Shown one piece after another: positions 1 through 10,787 of a DNA stretch of 59,939 nucleotides. Position numbers and translations under genes: made by a program. The DNA is taken from the NCBI RefSeq assembly GCF_902829295.1, contig NZ_CADEPL010000057.1:1-59939 (forward strand), given 5' to 3'. The notes beneath the pieces were generated by a model. That model saw only the letters and a program-made list of their open reading frames with translations. It did no database searches and was not told the DNA's origin. Positions within the stretch are counted from its first letter, which is position 1; each line of letters opens with the position of its first letter. This DNA is from Vogesella oryzae. GTDB taxonomy: Bacteria > Pseudomonadota > Gammaproteobacteria > Burkholderiales > Chromobacteriaceae.

Positions 1-492
1 ACCCAGCTCCGGCAGCTCGATGATGGCCGCCGCCTCGACCACCTCGGCACCCATGCGATGCAGCAGCTTGTAGCCGGCCATCATGGTGCCGCCGGTGGCG
101 ATCAGATCGTCCACCAGCACCACGCGGTCGCCCGGCTTGCAGGCGTCGGTGTGCATTTCCACGGTGGCGTTGCCGTACTCCAGCTCGTATTCCTCTTCCA
201 CGGTAGTGAACGGCAGCTTGCCCTTCTTGCGGATGGGAATGAAGCCGACGTTCAGCTCGTAGGCCAGCACCGAACCGATGATGAAGCCGCGCGCGTCCAG
301 CCCCGCCACCATGTCGATTTTCTCGCCCATGTAACGGTGCACGAACACGTCGATCAGCATGCGGAAGGTCTTGGGATTCTGCAGCAGCGGCGTGATGTCG
401 CGGAACATCACCCCGTCGTGCGGCCAGTTCGGCACGGTGCGAATCCAGCCCTTGAGATAGCTGGCGTAATCCAGATTGCTGAGGTTTTCCAT
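1..492 (-). CDS. apt: Adenine phosphoribosyltransferase (3' end cut by window edge)
   Basis: This cytoplasmic purine-salvage enzyme makes AMP from adenine and PRPP. The visible 164 codons run from ATG at 492 off the left edge, so only a short C-terminal piece is missing (the family is about 170-180 residues). The PRPP-binding loop [13 protein letters not shown] is intact near residue 130, and the N-terminal part ([17 protein letters not shown]) matches Apt. It lies 9 bases downstream of a purine permease on the same strand, so the two probably form one uptake-and-salvage operon. Confidence 0.95.
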   Translation of the reverse strand, partial: MENLSNLDYASYLKGWIRTVPNWPHDGVMFRDITPLLQNPKTFRMLIDVFVHRYMGEKIDMVAGLDARGFIIGSVLAYELNVGFIPIRKKGKLPFTTVEEEYELEYGNATVEMHTDACKPGDRVVLVDDLIATGGTMMAGYKLLHRMGAEVVEAAAIIELPELG

Positions 493-501
493 CTTGCTAC
501 C

Positions 502-1794
502 TTAGAACATCGCCAGTTTCACGACCCACAGCGCGGCAATCACCACTACCGCCGGCTTCAGATCGGCAAAACGGCCGGCCAGAATCTTGACCGCAGCGTA
601 GCTGATGAAACCGAAGGCGATACCGTCGGCAATCGAGAAGGTGAACGGCATTGCCACGGCGGTCATCACTGCCGGTGCGGATTCGGTCAGGTCATCCCAG
701 TTGATCTCGGCCAGACCGCGGGTCATCAGCACGGCGACGTAGCACAGTGCCGGCGCAGTGGCATAGGCCGGTACGGTTTTCGCCAGCGGCGAAATCCACA
801 GGCAGGCCAGGAACAGGATCGCCACCACCACGGCGGTGAGACCGGTACGGCCACCCACGGCGGTACCCGCTGCCGATTCAATATAGGCGGTAGTGGACGA
901 AGTCCCCATCACCGCACCGGCGGTAATGGCCACCGAGTCGGCCATCAGCGCGCGCTTCAGGCGCGGCAGCTTGCCATCCTTGTCCAGCAGGCCAGCACGG
1001 TGCGACACGCCCACCAGGGTACCGGTGGTATCGAACAGGTCGACGAAGAAGAACACGAAGATCACGCCCAGCAGGCCGGCGGTCAACGCGCCGTTCAGAT
1101 CCATGTGCATGAAGGTCGGCGCCATACTCGGTACCGGCGCTACCACGCCCTCGAACTTGGACAGGCCAAGCGCGATGGACAGTGCGGTTACGGTCAGGAT
1201 GCCGATAATGATGGAGCCATGCACGCGGCGGTATTCCAGTGCCACGATGATGAAGAAACCCAGAATCGCCAGCAGCACGCGCGGGTCATGCAGGTCGCCC
1301 AGTGTCACCAGCGTGGCCGGGTGATCCACCACCACACCGGCGTTCTTCAACGCGATGATGGCCAGGAACAGACCGACACCGGCGGAAATCGCGAACTTCA
1401 GCGACTGCGGAATGGCGTTGACGATGGCTTCCCGCACCTTGAACAGGCTCACCGCCAGGAACACGATGCCGGAAATGAATACCGCGCCCAGCGCAGCTTG
1501 CCACGGCACGCCCATGCCCTTCACCACGGTGAAGGTGAAATAAGCGTTCAGACCCATGCCCGGCGCCAGTGCAATCGGGTAGTTGGCTACTAGGCCCATA
1601 ATGCCGGTACCCAGTGCCGCAGCCAGGCAGGTAGCCACGAACACGGCATTGAAATCCATGCCGGTAATCGACAGGATGGCCGGGTTGACGATGACGATGT
1701 AGGCCATCGTCAGGAAGGTGGTAAAGCCGGCAATCACCTCGGTCTTAACGTCGGTGCCGTGCTCTTTAAGCTTGAAAAAGCTTTCCAGCAGCAT
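502..1794 (-). CDS. NCS2/AzgA-family purine permease
   Basis: This is a 430-residue inner-membrane transporter with about a dozen hydrophobic segments. Motifs typical of the AzgA-like branch of NCS2 are visible: TFLTMAYIVIVNP near residue 30, NYPIALAPGMGLNAYF near 70, FDTTGTLVG near 255 and TSSTTAYIESAAG near 300. Relatives such as E. coli GhxP/AdeP carry adenine or guanine/hypoxanthine with protons. The apt gene directly downstream makes adenine the likeliest substrate, but that is inference. The ATG at 1794 has a GAGG-type ribosome site a few bases upstream. I see no purine riboswitch in the leader. Confidence 0.93.
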   Translation of the reverse strand: MLLESFFKLKEHGTDVKTEVIAGFTTFLTMAYIVIVNPAILSITGMDFNAVFVATCLAAALGTGIMGLVANYPIALAPGMGLNAYFTFTVVKGMGVPWQAALGAVFISGIVFLAVSLFKVREAIVNAIPQSLKFAISAGVGLFLAIIALKNAGVVVDHPATLVTLGDLHDPRVLLAILGFFIIVALEYRRVHGSIIIGILTVTALSIALGLSKFEGVVAPVPSMAPTFMHMDLNGALTAGLLGVIFVFFFVDLFDTTGTLVGVSHRAGLLDKDGKLPRLKRALMADSVAITAGAVMGTSSTTAYIESAAGTAVGGRTGLTAVVVAILFLACLWISPLAKTVPAYATAPALCYVAVLMTRGLAEINWDDLTESAPAVMTAVAMPFTFSIADGIAFGFISYAAVKILAGRFADLKPAVVVIAALWVVKLAMF

Positions 1795-1962
1795 CTTGTG
1801 CGCTCCCTCGTCCTCCTACGGGACGTAACATGTTGAAAAACGCGCGATTCTACCCTGAAACGACCGTTCGGTGCACACCCTTGCCAGCCGCCGGCCGACT
1901 TTAATCGCCGCCGCCGCTTGTGGTATCCTGAAATATTGCTCAGTCAGTTTCAGGATTCGTTC

Positions 1963-2589
1963 ATGTCGCAAGCACAAGGCACGATTTTCGTGGTGGTTGC
2001 CCCCTCCGGCGCCGGCAAGACTTCGCTGGTTGCCGCCCTGCTCAAGGCCGAACCCGGCATCGAGCTGTCGGTGTCATATACCACCCGTGCCCCGCGCGAC
2101 GGCGAGGTAGATGGCAAGAGCTACCACTTTGTCGACCGTAGCCGTTTCGAGGGCATGATTGCCGAGGGTGACTTCCTGGAATACGCCGAGGTCTACGGCA
2201 ACTACTACGGCACCAGCGCGCGCTGGTTGCGCGAAAGGTTGGCCGCAGGCCGCGACATCCTGCTGGAAATCGACTGGCAGGGCGCACGCCAGGTCCGTGC
2301 GGTGTTTCCGGAGTCGGTATCGGTATTCATCCTGCCGCCTTCGATCGAGGTACTGGAAAGCCGGCTGCGCGGCCGCGCCACCGACAGCGAGGAGGTCATT
2401 GCCCGCCGCCTGTCCGAAGCCCGCGCCGAGATCGACCTGGTTGCCGATTACGACTACGTGATCGTCAACGATGACTTTGCCACCGCCAGCCAGGACCTGG
2501 TCAGCGTCATTCGCTGCCAGCGTCTGCGAGCCGGCAAACAGTTGTCGCGTCACGGCGATGCCATCGCCGCGATGCAATCGCCGCGCTAG
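1963..2589 (+). CDS. gmk: Guanylate kinase
   Basis: This enzyme phosphorylates GMP to GDP with ATP in purine nucleotide metabolism. The protein has 208 residues, normal for the family. The P-loop VVAPSGAGKTSL sits at about residues 9-20, followed by the GMP-binding stretch SVSYTTRAPRDGEVDGKSYHF. The frame is open further upstream, but ATG at 1963 is chosen because it follows an AGGA at 1952-1955 and gives the family N-terminus. It heads a colinear run gmk-rpoZ-spoT; pairing gmk and rpoZ with spoT is conserved in many proteobacteria and links GTP supply to (p)ppGpp turnover. Confidence 0.96.
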   Translation: MSQAQGTIFVVVAPSGAGKTSLVAALLKAEPGIELSVSYTTRAPRDGEVDGKSYHFVDRSRFEGMIAEGDFLEYAEVYGNYYGTSARWLRERLAAGRDILLEIDWQGARQVRAVFPESVSVFILPPSIEVLESRLRGRATDSEEVIARRLSEARAEIDLVADYDYVIVNDDFATASQDLVSVIRCQRLRAGKQLSRHGDAIAAMQSPR

Positions 2590-2649
2590 GGCTTTATCCC
2601 GCGCGCGCAATCCCTTATCGTTTGTTCATTCTTGTAAGTGAGATCCATC

Positions 2650-2856
2650 ATGGCCCGCATCACCGTTGACGATTGCCTGGAACGCATCCAGAACCGTTTC
2701 GACCTGACCCTGGCAGCCGCCTATCGCGCGCGCCAGATCGCTTCAGGCGCCACTTCCTTCGTGGAACAGGGCCGTAACAAGCCGACCGTCGTTGCCCTGA
2801 AAGAAATCGCCGACGGTCACGTTGGCAGCGAAGTACTGACCCGCACCAAGAGCTGA
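2650..2856 (+). CDS. rpoZ: RNA polymerase omega subunit
   Basis: This 68-residue protein is the small omega subunit that helps assemble RNA polymerase and forms part of a (p)ppGpp-binding site with beta-prime. The start [10 protein letters not shown] and the internal stretch [10 protein letters not shown] are characteristic. An in-frame ATG twelve bases upstream (2638) is less likely because the family begins at MARITV. It lies 60 bases after gmk and 8 bases before spoT, an arrangement conserved in proteobacteria, which suggests co-transcription. Confidence 0.95.
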   Translation: MARITVDDCLERIQNRFDLTLAAAYRARQIASGATSFVEQGRNKPTVVALKEIADGHVGSEVLTRTKS

Positions 2857-2864
2857 TCTGCTTC

Positions 2865-5015
2865 ATGAGCCTGGAAACCGCCGCCATTGACTACCACGCC
2901 CTCGTCGAGTCCGAGGCGGCGGCCCTGTTCGAGGCTGCAGCGCAGTACCTGAAGCCGGAAGACGTCCAGCTGCTGCGACAAGCCTTCCAGACCGCCCGCG
3001 AGGCGCATGAAGGCCAGACCCGCAAGAGCGGCGAGCCGTACATTACCCATCCGCTGGCGGTAGCCACCATGCTCAGCGAATGGCGACTGGACGCCCAGGG
3101 GTTGGCCGCAGCGCTGATGCATGACGTGCTGGAAGACACCGGCGTCACCAAGCCGACGCTGGTTGACCACTTCGGCCGCACCATCGCCGATCTGGTCGAC
3201 GGCCTGTCTAAGCTGGAAAAACTGGAATTCCAGAGCAAGGAAAGCGCACAGGCGGAAAACTTCCGCAAGATGGTGCTGGCGATGGCGCGCGATATCCGCG
3301 TCATCATCGTCAAGCTGGCCGACCGGTTGCACAATATGCGCACGCTGGATGCCATGCGCGAGGACAAGCGCCAGCGCATCGCGCTGGAAACGCTGGAAAT
3401 CTACGCCCCGATCGCCAACCGCATCGGCCTGAACAAGGTCTACCGCGAGCTGCAGGATCTGGCGTTCAAGCACCTGTATCCGCACCGCTACCAGGTGCTG
3501 TCCAAGGCGGTTCGCGCCGCGCGCGGCAATCGCCGCGAAGTGGTGGACAAGATTTTGCGCGCCGTCAGCCAGCGGCTGGTGGAGTCCAATATCGAAGCCA
3601 CCATCAAGGGCCGCGAGAAGAACCTGTACAGCATCTACAAGAAGATGCAGGAAAAGCATCTGTCTTTTTCCGAGGTGCTGGACATCTACGGCTTTCGCAT
3701 CATCGTGAAAGACAGCCCCAGCTGCTATCTGGCACTGGGCGCCCTGCACAGCCTGTACAAGCCCATCCCGGGCAAGTTCAAGGACTACATCGCCATTCCC
3801 AAGGGCAACGGTTACCAGAGTCTGCACACTACCCTGTTCGGCCCGTTCGGCACGCCGGTAGAGATGCAGATCCGCACCCGCGAAATGAACGCGGTCGCCG
3901 AAGCCGGCATTGCCTCGCACTGGATGTACAAATCCGGCGACGCCAGCATCGACGCCGCCAAGCAGCGCACCCACCAGTGGCTGCAGAGCATTCTCGACAT
4001 GCAGGCCGAAAGCGAGGATGCCATCGAATTCCTGGAACACATCAAGATCGACCTGTTCCCGGACGAACTGTATGTGTTCACCCCCAAGGGCAAGATCATC
4101 GTGCTGCCGCAAGGCTCTACCCCGGTGGACTTTGCCTACGCGGTACACACCGACGTCGGCCACCGCTGCATTGCCGCCCGCGTCAATCACAACCTGGTGC
4201 CGTTGCGTGCCGCATTGCGCAATGGCGATACCGTGGAGATCATCACCTCCACCCAGGCCAAGCCCAATCCGTCGTGGCTGAACTTCGTGCAGAGCGGCCG
4301 TGCGCGCTCCGGCATTCGCAACTACCTGAAAACGCTACAACAGCAGGATGCCGTGCTGCTGGGACAAAAGCTGTTGCGCCAGGCCGCCAGCGCACTATCG
4401 CCGTTCGAGCTGGAGCTGACGCCGGAGCTGGAAGACAGCCTGATGCGCAAGCTCGGCGAGCACAACCGCCGCTTCAACGACGTACTGATCGATATCGGCA
4501 CCGGCAAGCAGTTGGCCGCAGTGGTGGCCCGCAAACTGCTGGAAGTCTCCGGACAGCAACCGGGCGAGCAGAGCATCGGCCCGATCGCGGTACGCGGCAA
4601 CGAGAGTGGCGGCATCCACCTGTCCAGCTGCTGCAACCCGATTCCGGGCGACCAGATTGTCGGCGTGATCCGCAAGGATCAAGGCCTGATGATTCATCGC
4701 AGCGACTGCAACAACGTGCAGCGCATCGAGACCGACAAACTGCTGGAAGTACGCTGGGAAGCGCAGAAAGAGCGCATGTTCGGCGTCAATATCAGCATCA
4801 TCGCTTTTAACCAGCGTGGCGCGCTGGCCGACATTGCCGCCGCCATTTCGCACTCCTCCGCCAATATCGAGGCGGTCGATACGCAAGACAACCACAGCAA
4901 CGACGGCTACATCCACATCCACTTCCGCCTGCAGGTGGATAACCTGCCGCACCTGGAAAAGGTATTGGCCGCAGTGCGCCAGGTGGATGTGGTGCAGCGC
5001 GCAGAACGACGTTAA
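2865..5015 (+). CDS. spoT: Bifunctional (p)ppGpp synthetase/hydrolase SpoT
   Basis: The 716-residue protein makes and degrades the alarmone (p)ppGpp. Domain order is an HD hydrolase domain (HD at residues 86-87 and ED at 90-91, both intact), a synthetase domain (KFKDYIAIPKGNGYQSLHTT near 304-323), a TGS domain (near 400), a conserved-cysteine region (SCCNPIPGD near 585) and a C-terminal ACT domain. The charged KFKD stretch corresponds to the RxKD signature of bifunctional enzymes, rather than the ExDD of RelA. Both activities should therefore be present. It is probably co-transcribed with rpoZ upstream and thiS 6 bases downstream. Confidence 0.96.
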   Translation: MSLETAAIDYHALVESEAAALFEAAAQYLKPEDVQLLRQAFQTAREAHEGQTRKSGEPYITHPLAVATMLSEWRLDAQGLAAALMHDVLEDTGVTKPTLVDHFGRTIADLVDGLSKLEKLEFQSKESAQAENFRKMVLAMARDIRVIIVKLADRLHNMRTLDAMREDKRQRIALETLEIYAPIANRIGLNKVYRELQDLAFKHLYPHRYQVLSKAVRAARGNRREVVDKILRAVSQRLVESNIEATIKGREKNLYSIYKKMQEKHLSFSEVLDIYGFRIIVKDSPSCYLALGALHSLYKPIPGKFKDYIAIPKGNGYQSLHTTLFGPFGTPVEMQIRTREMNAVAEAGIASHWMYKSGDASIDAAKQRTHQWLQSILDMQAESEDAIEFLEHIKIDLFPDELYVFTPKGKIIVLPQGSTPVDFAYAVHTDVGHRCIAARVNHNLVPLRAALRNGDTVEIITSTQAKPNPSWLNFVQSGRARSGIRNYLKTLQQQDAVLLGQKLLRQAASALSPFELELTPELEDSLMRKLGEHNRRFNDVLIDIGTGKQLAAVVARKLLEVSGQQPGEQSIGPIAVRGNESGGIHLSSCCNPIPGDQIVGVIRKDQGLMIHRSDCNNVQRIETDKLLEVRWEAQKERMFGVNISIIAFNQRGALADIAAAISHSSANIEAVDTQDNHSNDGYIHIHFRLQVDNLPHLEKVLAAVRQVDVVQRAERR

Positions 5016-5021
5016 GCAGAT

Positions 5022-5228
5022 ATGCCCACCATTCAGCTCAATGGCGAAAGCCGCCACTTCGACGCTACCGTGTCCACACTTTCCGACCTGATTACCGCCC
5101 TGGAGCTTGGCGGCAAACGCATCGCCATTGAGTGCAATGGCGAGATTGTGCCGCGTAGCCAGCATGCCAGCACCCCGTTGTCCGACGGCGACGCACTGGA
5201 AATCGTGGTAGCGGTAGGCGGCGGCTAA
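5022..5228 (+). CDS. thiS: Thiamine biosynthesis sulfur carrier ThiS
   Basis: This 68-residue ubiquitin-like protein ends in Gly-Gly (VVAVGGG). Its C-terminal glycine is adenylated and thiocarboxylated, and it passes sulfur to ThiG for the thiazole ring of thiamine. The body ([25 protein letters not shown]) matches ThiS. It starts 6 bases after spoT and is followed by thiG after 38 bases. I see no TPP riboswitch in front of this pair, so thiamine control is not evident here. Confidence 0.94.
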   Translation: MPTIQLNGESRHFDATVSTLSDLITALELGGKRIAIECNGEIVPRSQHASTPLSDGDALEIVVAVGGG

Positions 5229-5266
5229 TCCCAGACAGCAGCATCAACTTCCAGAAGGAAAGCAGC

Positions 5267-6064
5267 GTGCAACAAGACGCCCTGGTTATTGCCGGCAAAA
5301 CCTATCAATCCCGTCTGCTGGTCGGCACCGGCAAGTACAAGGACTTTCAGCAAACCGCCGAGGCACTGGATGCCTCCGGCTGCGACATCGTCACTGTTGC
5401 GATTCGTCGCGTAAACCTCGGCCAGAACGCGGGCGAGCCGAATTTGCTCGACTTTTTGCCGAAAAACCGGTATACACTCCTGCCCAACACGGCGGGCTGT
5501 TACAGCGCAGACGATGCGGTTCGCACCCTGCGCCTGGCCCGTGAACTGCTGGACGACCATAGACTGGTCAAACTGGAAGTCCTGGGCGACCCGAACAACC
5601 TGTTCCCCAATGTCCGTGAAACACTGAAAGCTGCCGAGACGCTGGTCAAGGAAGGCTTCGATGTCATGGTCTATACCTCGGACGACCCGATAGTCGCCCG
5701 CGAACTGGAACAGATCGGCTGCTGCGCCATCATGCCGCTGGCCAGTCTGATCGGCTCCGGCATGGGAATTCTGAATCCGTGGAACCTGCAGCTCATCATC
5801 GAGCAATCGCAGGTACCTGTATTGGTGGATGCCGGCGTCGGCACCGCCTCTGATGCCGCCATCGCCATGGAACTGGGCTGTGACGGCGTCTTGATGAATA
5901 CCGCCATTGCCGCCGCACAAGACCCTGTGCGGATGGCAATGGCCATGAAACTGGGAGTCCAGGCCGGGCGTGAAGCCTACTTGGCCGGACGGATGCCTAA
6001 ACGCTTTTATTCGGCGACACCAAGCTCGCCACGTGAGGGGGTGATCTCTTCCCGTCAGGGATGA
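5267..6064 (+). CDS. thiG: Thiazole synthase ThiG
   Basis: The enzyme forms the thiazole phosphate moiety of thiamine from 1-deoxyxylulose 5-phosphate, dehydroglycine and ThiS thiocarboxylate. It has 265 residues. The probable Schiff-base lysine is Lys102 in VKLEVLGD, and the phosphate-binding part [15 protein letters not shown] is near residue 185. The start is GTG at 5267, supported by the purine-rich AGAAGGAAAG about 5 bases upstream; no ATG gives the family N-terminus. It directly follows thiS, its sulfur donor. Confidence 0.95.
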   Translation: MQQDALVIAGKTYQSRLLVGTGKYKDFQQTAEALDASGCDIVTVAIRRVNLGQNAGEPNLLDFLPKNRYTLLPNTAGCYSADDAVRTLRLARELLDDHRLVKLEVLGDPNNLFPNVRETLKAAETLVKEGFDVMVYTSDDPIVARELEQIGCCAIMPLASLIGSGMGILNPWNLQLIIEQSQVPVLVDAGVGTASDAAIAMELGCDGVLMNTAIAAAQDPVRMAMAMKLGVQAGREAYLAGRMPKRFYSATPSSPREGVISSRQG

Positions 6065-6099
6065 TGCGCAGTGCACACTTTTAGCCGTTGCCACGCATC

Positions 6100-6134
6100 G
6101 TAGCTTTTACAAAAGCTACAACGTTGTTTACAAT
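6100..6134 (+). promoter_or_regulatory. rpsU promoter with perfect palindrome over the -35
   Basis: TTTACA (6106-6111) and TACAAT (6129-6134) are spaced by 17 bases, a good sigma-70 promoter for the rpsU-yqeY-dnaG-rpoD cluster. GTAGCTTTT (6100-6108) and AAAAGCTAC (6111-6119) form a perfect 9-base inverted repeat around AC, covering the -35. It could be an operator or a weak terminator of thiG; it lacks a T run and is AT-rich, which favours a DNA site. Confidence 0.6.
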
Positions 6135-6204
6135 AGTCATTTCCCTCGGGGCGAACCGTTAATGACGTACGCCTCAAGCCAAAGAATTTAAGGACTTCAG
6201 CTAA

Positions 6205-6417
6205 ATGCCGACTATCCGCGTTAAAGAGAATGAGCCGTTTGAAGTTGCAATGCGTCGCTTCAAGCGCGCAATCGAAAAAACCGGTCTGCTGACCGAACTG
6301 CGCGCCCGCGAGTTCTACGAAAAGCCGACCGCAGAGCGCAAGCGCAAAAAAGCTGCTGCCGTGAAGCGTCACTACAAGCGCATCCGCAGCCAGCAACTGC
6401 CGCCGAAGCTGTACTAA
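6205..6417 (+). CDS. rpsU: 30S ribosomal protein bS21
   Basis: This 70-residue, very basic protein matches bS21 throughout ([20 protein letters not shown] at the start, [13 protein letters not shown] near the end). It binds the 30S platform near the anti-Shine-Dalgarno and helps start translation. It is the first gene of the classic macromolecular-synthesis cluster with dnaG and rpoD, and is separated from the rest by a terminator-like hairpin, so it can be made in excess. Confidence 0.97.
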   Translation: MPTIRVKENEPFEVAMRRFKRAIEKTGLLTELRAREFYEKPTAERKRKKAAAVKRHYKRIRSQQLPPKLY

Positions 6418-6438
6418 GCTTAAACGGCTGTTCGCCAG

Positions 6439-6465
6439 AAAACCGCAGGACTGTCCTGCGGTTTT
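6439..6465 (+). terminator. Intrinsic terminator after rpsU
   Basis: AAAACCGCAGGA and its perfect complement TCCTGCGGTTTT enclose CTG, with T residues after the stem. As in E. coli, a terminator between rpsU and dnaG would let ribosomal protein S21 be expressed above DnaG and sigma factor. Confidence 0.85.
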
Positions 6466-6474
6466 GTCATTTAC

Positions 6475-6499
6475 GTTGGCCGCAAGCATTGCGGCCAAC
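6475..6499. repeat. Inverted pair of the GTTGGCCGC word
   Basis: GTTGGCCGCAA (6475-6485) and TTGCGGCCAAC (6489-6499) form perfect 11-base arms around GCA, just after the rpsU terminator. There is no T run, so this looks like a paired repeat rather than a second terminator. It is one of three tight inverted pairs of the window-wide 9-mer. Confidence 0.9.
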
Positions 6500-6523
6500 T
6501 CCGCCTCTAGCATGGACACGATC

Positions 6524-6970
6524 ATGATCCTGAAAGCCCGCATTGCCGATGACATGAAAACCGCGATGAAAGCCCGCGACAGCGAACGTCTACCCCCCAT
6601 CCGCCTGCTGATGGCTGCCATCAAGCAAAAGGAAGTGGACGAGCGTATCGAGCTCGACGATGCTGCCATCACCGCCGTGATCGAGAAAATGGTCAAACAG
6701 CGCCGTGACTCCATCACCCAGTACGAGGCAGGCAATCGCCCAGACCTGGTCGCCAAGGAACAAGCCGAACTGGTCGTACTGCAGGACTACATGCCGCAGC
6801 AACTGAGCGAAGCCGAGATCGAGGCCATCATTGATGCCACCATCGCCAGCACCGGCGCTGCCGGCGCCAAGGATATGGGCAAGGTCGTGGGTGCCGTGAA
6901 GCCGCAAGTGGCCGGCCGCGCCGACATGGGCGCCGTGTCCGCCCGCATCAAAGCCAAACTGGCAGGCTAA
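6524..6970 (+). CDS. yqeY: GatB/YqeY domain protein
   Basis: This 148-residue protein is a stand-alone YqeY domain, related to the tail of the GatB amidotransferase subunit that contacts tRNA. The exact role of the stand-alone protein is not established. Visible family features are ADDMKTAMKARDSERLPPIR at the start, the YMPQQLSEAEI motif near residue 90, and the tail GRADMGAVSARIKAKL. ATG 6524 gives the family N-terminus (MILKAR); ATG 6512 is an in-frame alternative. It sits between rpsU and dnaG, a common betaproteobacterial position, and ends 9 bases before dnaG. Confidence 0.93.
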   Translation: MILKARIADDMKTAMKARDSERLPPIRLLMAAIKQKEVDERIELDDAAITAVIEKMVKQRRDSITQYEAGNRPDLVAKEQAELVVLQDYMPQQLSEAEIEAIIDATIASTGAAGAKDMGKVVGAVKPQVAGRADMGAVSARIKAKLAG

Positions 6971-6979
6971 AACCACCAG

Positions 6980-8758
6980 ATGATTCCGCAGGACTTCATC
7001 GATCAGCTACTGGCCCGCGTCGACATCGTCGACGTGGTGGATCGTTATGTCCCGCTGAAAAAGGGTGGCCAGAATTACATGGCGTGCTGCCCGTTCCACA
7101 AGGAAAAGTCGCCCTCCTTTACCGTCAGCCCGAGCAAACAGTTCTATCACTGCTTCGGCTGCGGTGCCCACGGTTCTGCCATCGGCTTCGTGATGGAGTA
7201 CCAGGGGCTGCCCTTTGTGGATGCGGTAAAGTTTCTGGCCGAAAGTATCGGCATGCCGGTACCGCAACAAGAACGTGCGGCCAACCCGGAAGCCGTTCGC
7301 GCGGCGCGGGAAAAGCAGCTGTCACTGGAAGATGCGCTGGCCCGCGCGGCGGCGTTCTATAAGCAGCAGCTGAAAAGCGCCCCCAATGCCATTGCCTACC
7401 TGAAGGGACGCGGACTGACCGGCGAGATTGCCGCCCGTTATGGCCTGGGCTATGCACCGGATGGCTGGCAGAACCTGGAGGCCATCACCGGCGATTACAA
7501 CGATGCCGCCCTGGTCGACAGCGGGCTGGTCATCGTTGCCGAAGATAGCGGCCGGCGTTACGACCGCTTCCGCGACCGGGTAATGTTCCCGATCCGCAAC
7601 CAGCGCGGCGCCATCATCGGCTTCGGCGGTCGCGTACTCGGCAAGGGCGAGCCGAAATACCTGAACTCTCCGGAAACACCGCTATTCGAGAAAGGCCGCG
7701 AGCTATACGGCCTGTATGAAGCACGTCAGGCCATCCGCGGCGCCAATGCGGTACTGGTGGTGGAAGGCTATATGGACGTGGTGGCGCTGGCACAGTATGG
7801 CGTGGAATACGCCGTTGCTACGCTGGGCACCGCCACCACCGGCGAACACGTGCGCAAGCTGCTACGCCACGCAGATCAGGTGTATTTCTGTTTTGATGGC
7901 GACAAGGCCGGCCAGAAAGCGGCCTGGCGTGCACTGGAAAACAGCTTGCCGCAACTGGTGGATGGCAAGGCCCTGCACTTCCTGTTCCTGCCACAAGAGC
8001 ATGACCCGGACAGCTACATCCGCGAATTCGGCCGTGAGGCGTTCGAGCTGGCGCTGAAGGAACAGAGCATCCCCCTGTCTGCCTATTTCATCCGCCAGCT
8101 ATGCAGCGACATCGACCTTTCCTCGCCCGAGGGCCGCGCCGAGCTGATCAAACAGGCCAAACCCTTGCTGGACCAGATAGCCGCCCCCATGTTGGGCTAT
8201 ATCATCAGAAAGCGTCTGGCCGAATTGGCCGAGGTGGAAGTCGATGAGCTGGATATGTTGCTGGGCAGGCCGCGTAGCGAGCGCAAAGGACGCCGCAACT
8301 ATCAGCTGCCTCGTGACTCCAACAAGCCGGGCAGTACACCGATGGTACGGCGCGAAATCAAGTGGGCGCTGATGAATCCGGACTGGGCTCATCATATCGA
8401 CGTACACGAAAACCAGGTTTACGAGGGCGAGATGGCAACGCTGGTCGCCATCATCGAACGGATTCAGGCCAGCGAAACCGCTCCCAGCAGCGCCCAGTTG
8501 GCCGAGTCATTCCGCCATACCGAGCACGAAACCATTATCGACTCCGTACTGCAGGAGTCGTTGCGGGAGCCGGAGGAATTTGCCAACCCCGACGATCGCG
8601 ACAAGGAAAATTTTGTACAGGGCTTTGCCCGCCTGATGGCGCGCTTCGATCATGATCTGGTCACCACGCTATCCAGCAAAGGCTACGAACACCTGAGTCA
8701 GGAAGAGCTGCAACTACTGCGCACGCTACTGGCCCGCCGCGCCCGTCCCGCCGGCTGA
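6980..8758 (+). CDS. dnaG: DNA primase
   Basis: DnaG makes the RNA primers for chromosome replication. The 592-residue protein has the N-terminal zinc finger (Cys37, His40, Cys58, Cys61 in CPFH and CFGCG), then the RNA polymerase domain with the TOPRIM core (VVEGYMDVVALAQ near 260 and FDGDKAGQ near 305), and a C-terminal helicase-binding domain. All key parts are intact. It starts 9 bases after yqeY and ends 70 bases before rpoD, within the macromolecular-synthesis cluster. Confidence 0.97.
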   Translation: MIPQDFIDQLLARVDIVDVVDRYVPLKKGGQNYMACCPFHKEKSPSFTVSPSKQFYHCFGCGAHGSAIGFVMEYQGLPFVDAVKFLAESIGMPVPQQERAANPEAVRAAREKQLSLEDALARAAAFYKQQLKSAPNAIAYLKGRGLTGEIAARYGLGYAPDGWQNLEAITGDYNDAALVDSGLVIVAEDSGRRYDRFRDRVMFPIRNQRGAIIGFGGRVLGKGEPKYLNSPETPLFEKGRELYGLYEARQAIRGANAVLVVEGYMDVVALAQYGVEYAVATLGTATTGEHVRKLLRHADQVYFCFDGDKAGQKAAWRALENSLPQLVDGKALHFLFLPQEHDPDSYIREFGREAFELALKEQSIPLSAYFIRQLCSDIDLSSPEGRAELIKQAKPLLDQIAAPMLGYIIRKRLAELAEVEVDELDMLLGRPRSERKGRRNYQLPRDSNKPGSTPMVRREIKWALMNPDWAHHIDVHENQVYEGEMATLVAIIERIQASETAPSSAQLAESFRHTEHETIIDSVLQESLREPEEFANPDDRDKENFVQGFARLMARFDHDLVTTLSSKGYEHLSQEELQLLRTLLARRARPAG

Positions 8759-8781
8759 GCCAGACGAGCAACACATAGTTG

Positions 8782-8790
8782 TGTTATAAT
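8782..8790 (+). promoter_or_regulatory. Extended -10 promoter for rpoD
   Basis: TGTTATAAT is a perfect TGn extended -10 element 38 bases before the rpoD start; no good -35 is seen at 17 bases. It would give rpoD its own transcript separate from dnaG. Confidence 0.6.
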
Positions 8791-8828
8791 CAATTGTTTT
8801 TTTCGGCTTTTTTCGAGCAGGAAACCAA

Positions 8829-10757
<1,929 letters not shown>

Positions 10758-10767
10758 GCATTTTATC

Positions 10768-10776
10768 TGCTATAAT
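10768..10776 (+). promoter_or_regulatory. Extended -10 promoter for the tRNA gene
   Basis: TGCTATAAT is a perfect extended -10 (TGn plus TATAAT) ending 11 bases before the first tRNA base, with a GC-rich stretch after it. The spacing fits transcription starting a few bases upstream of the mature tRNA end. Confidence 0.7.
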
Positions 10777-10787
10777 TGCCGGCTCTT

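Noticed and set aside
58-1593. 511-codon open frame on the plus strand
   Set aside because: It lies antisense to apt and the purine permease, is rich in His, Gln and Arg as expected of a GC-rich shadow frame, and matches no family.
1795-1962. Purine riboswitch before the permease
   Set aside because: The short permease leader lacks the conserved three-way-junction bases of purine aptamers.
2817-4190. 457-codon open frame opposite spoT
   Set aside because: It mirrors the SpoT coding sequence and has no family features.
5016-5021. TPP riboswitch before thiS
   Set aside because: Only 6 bases separate spoT from thiS, and no conserved TPP aptamer elements are visible near here.
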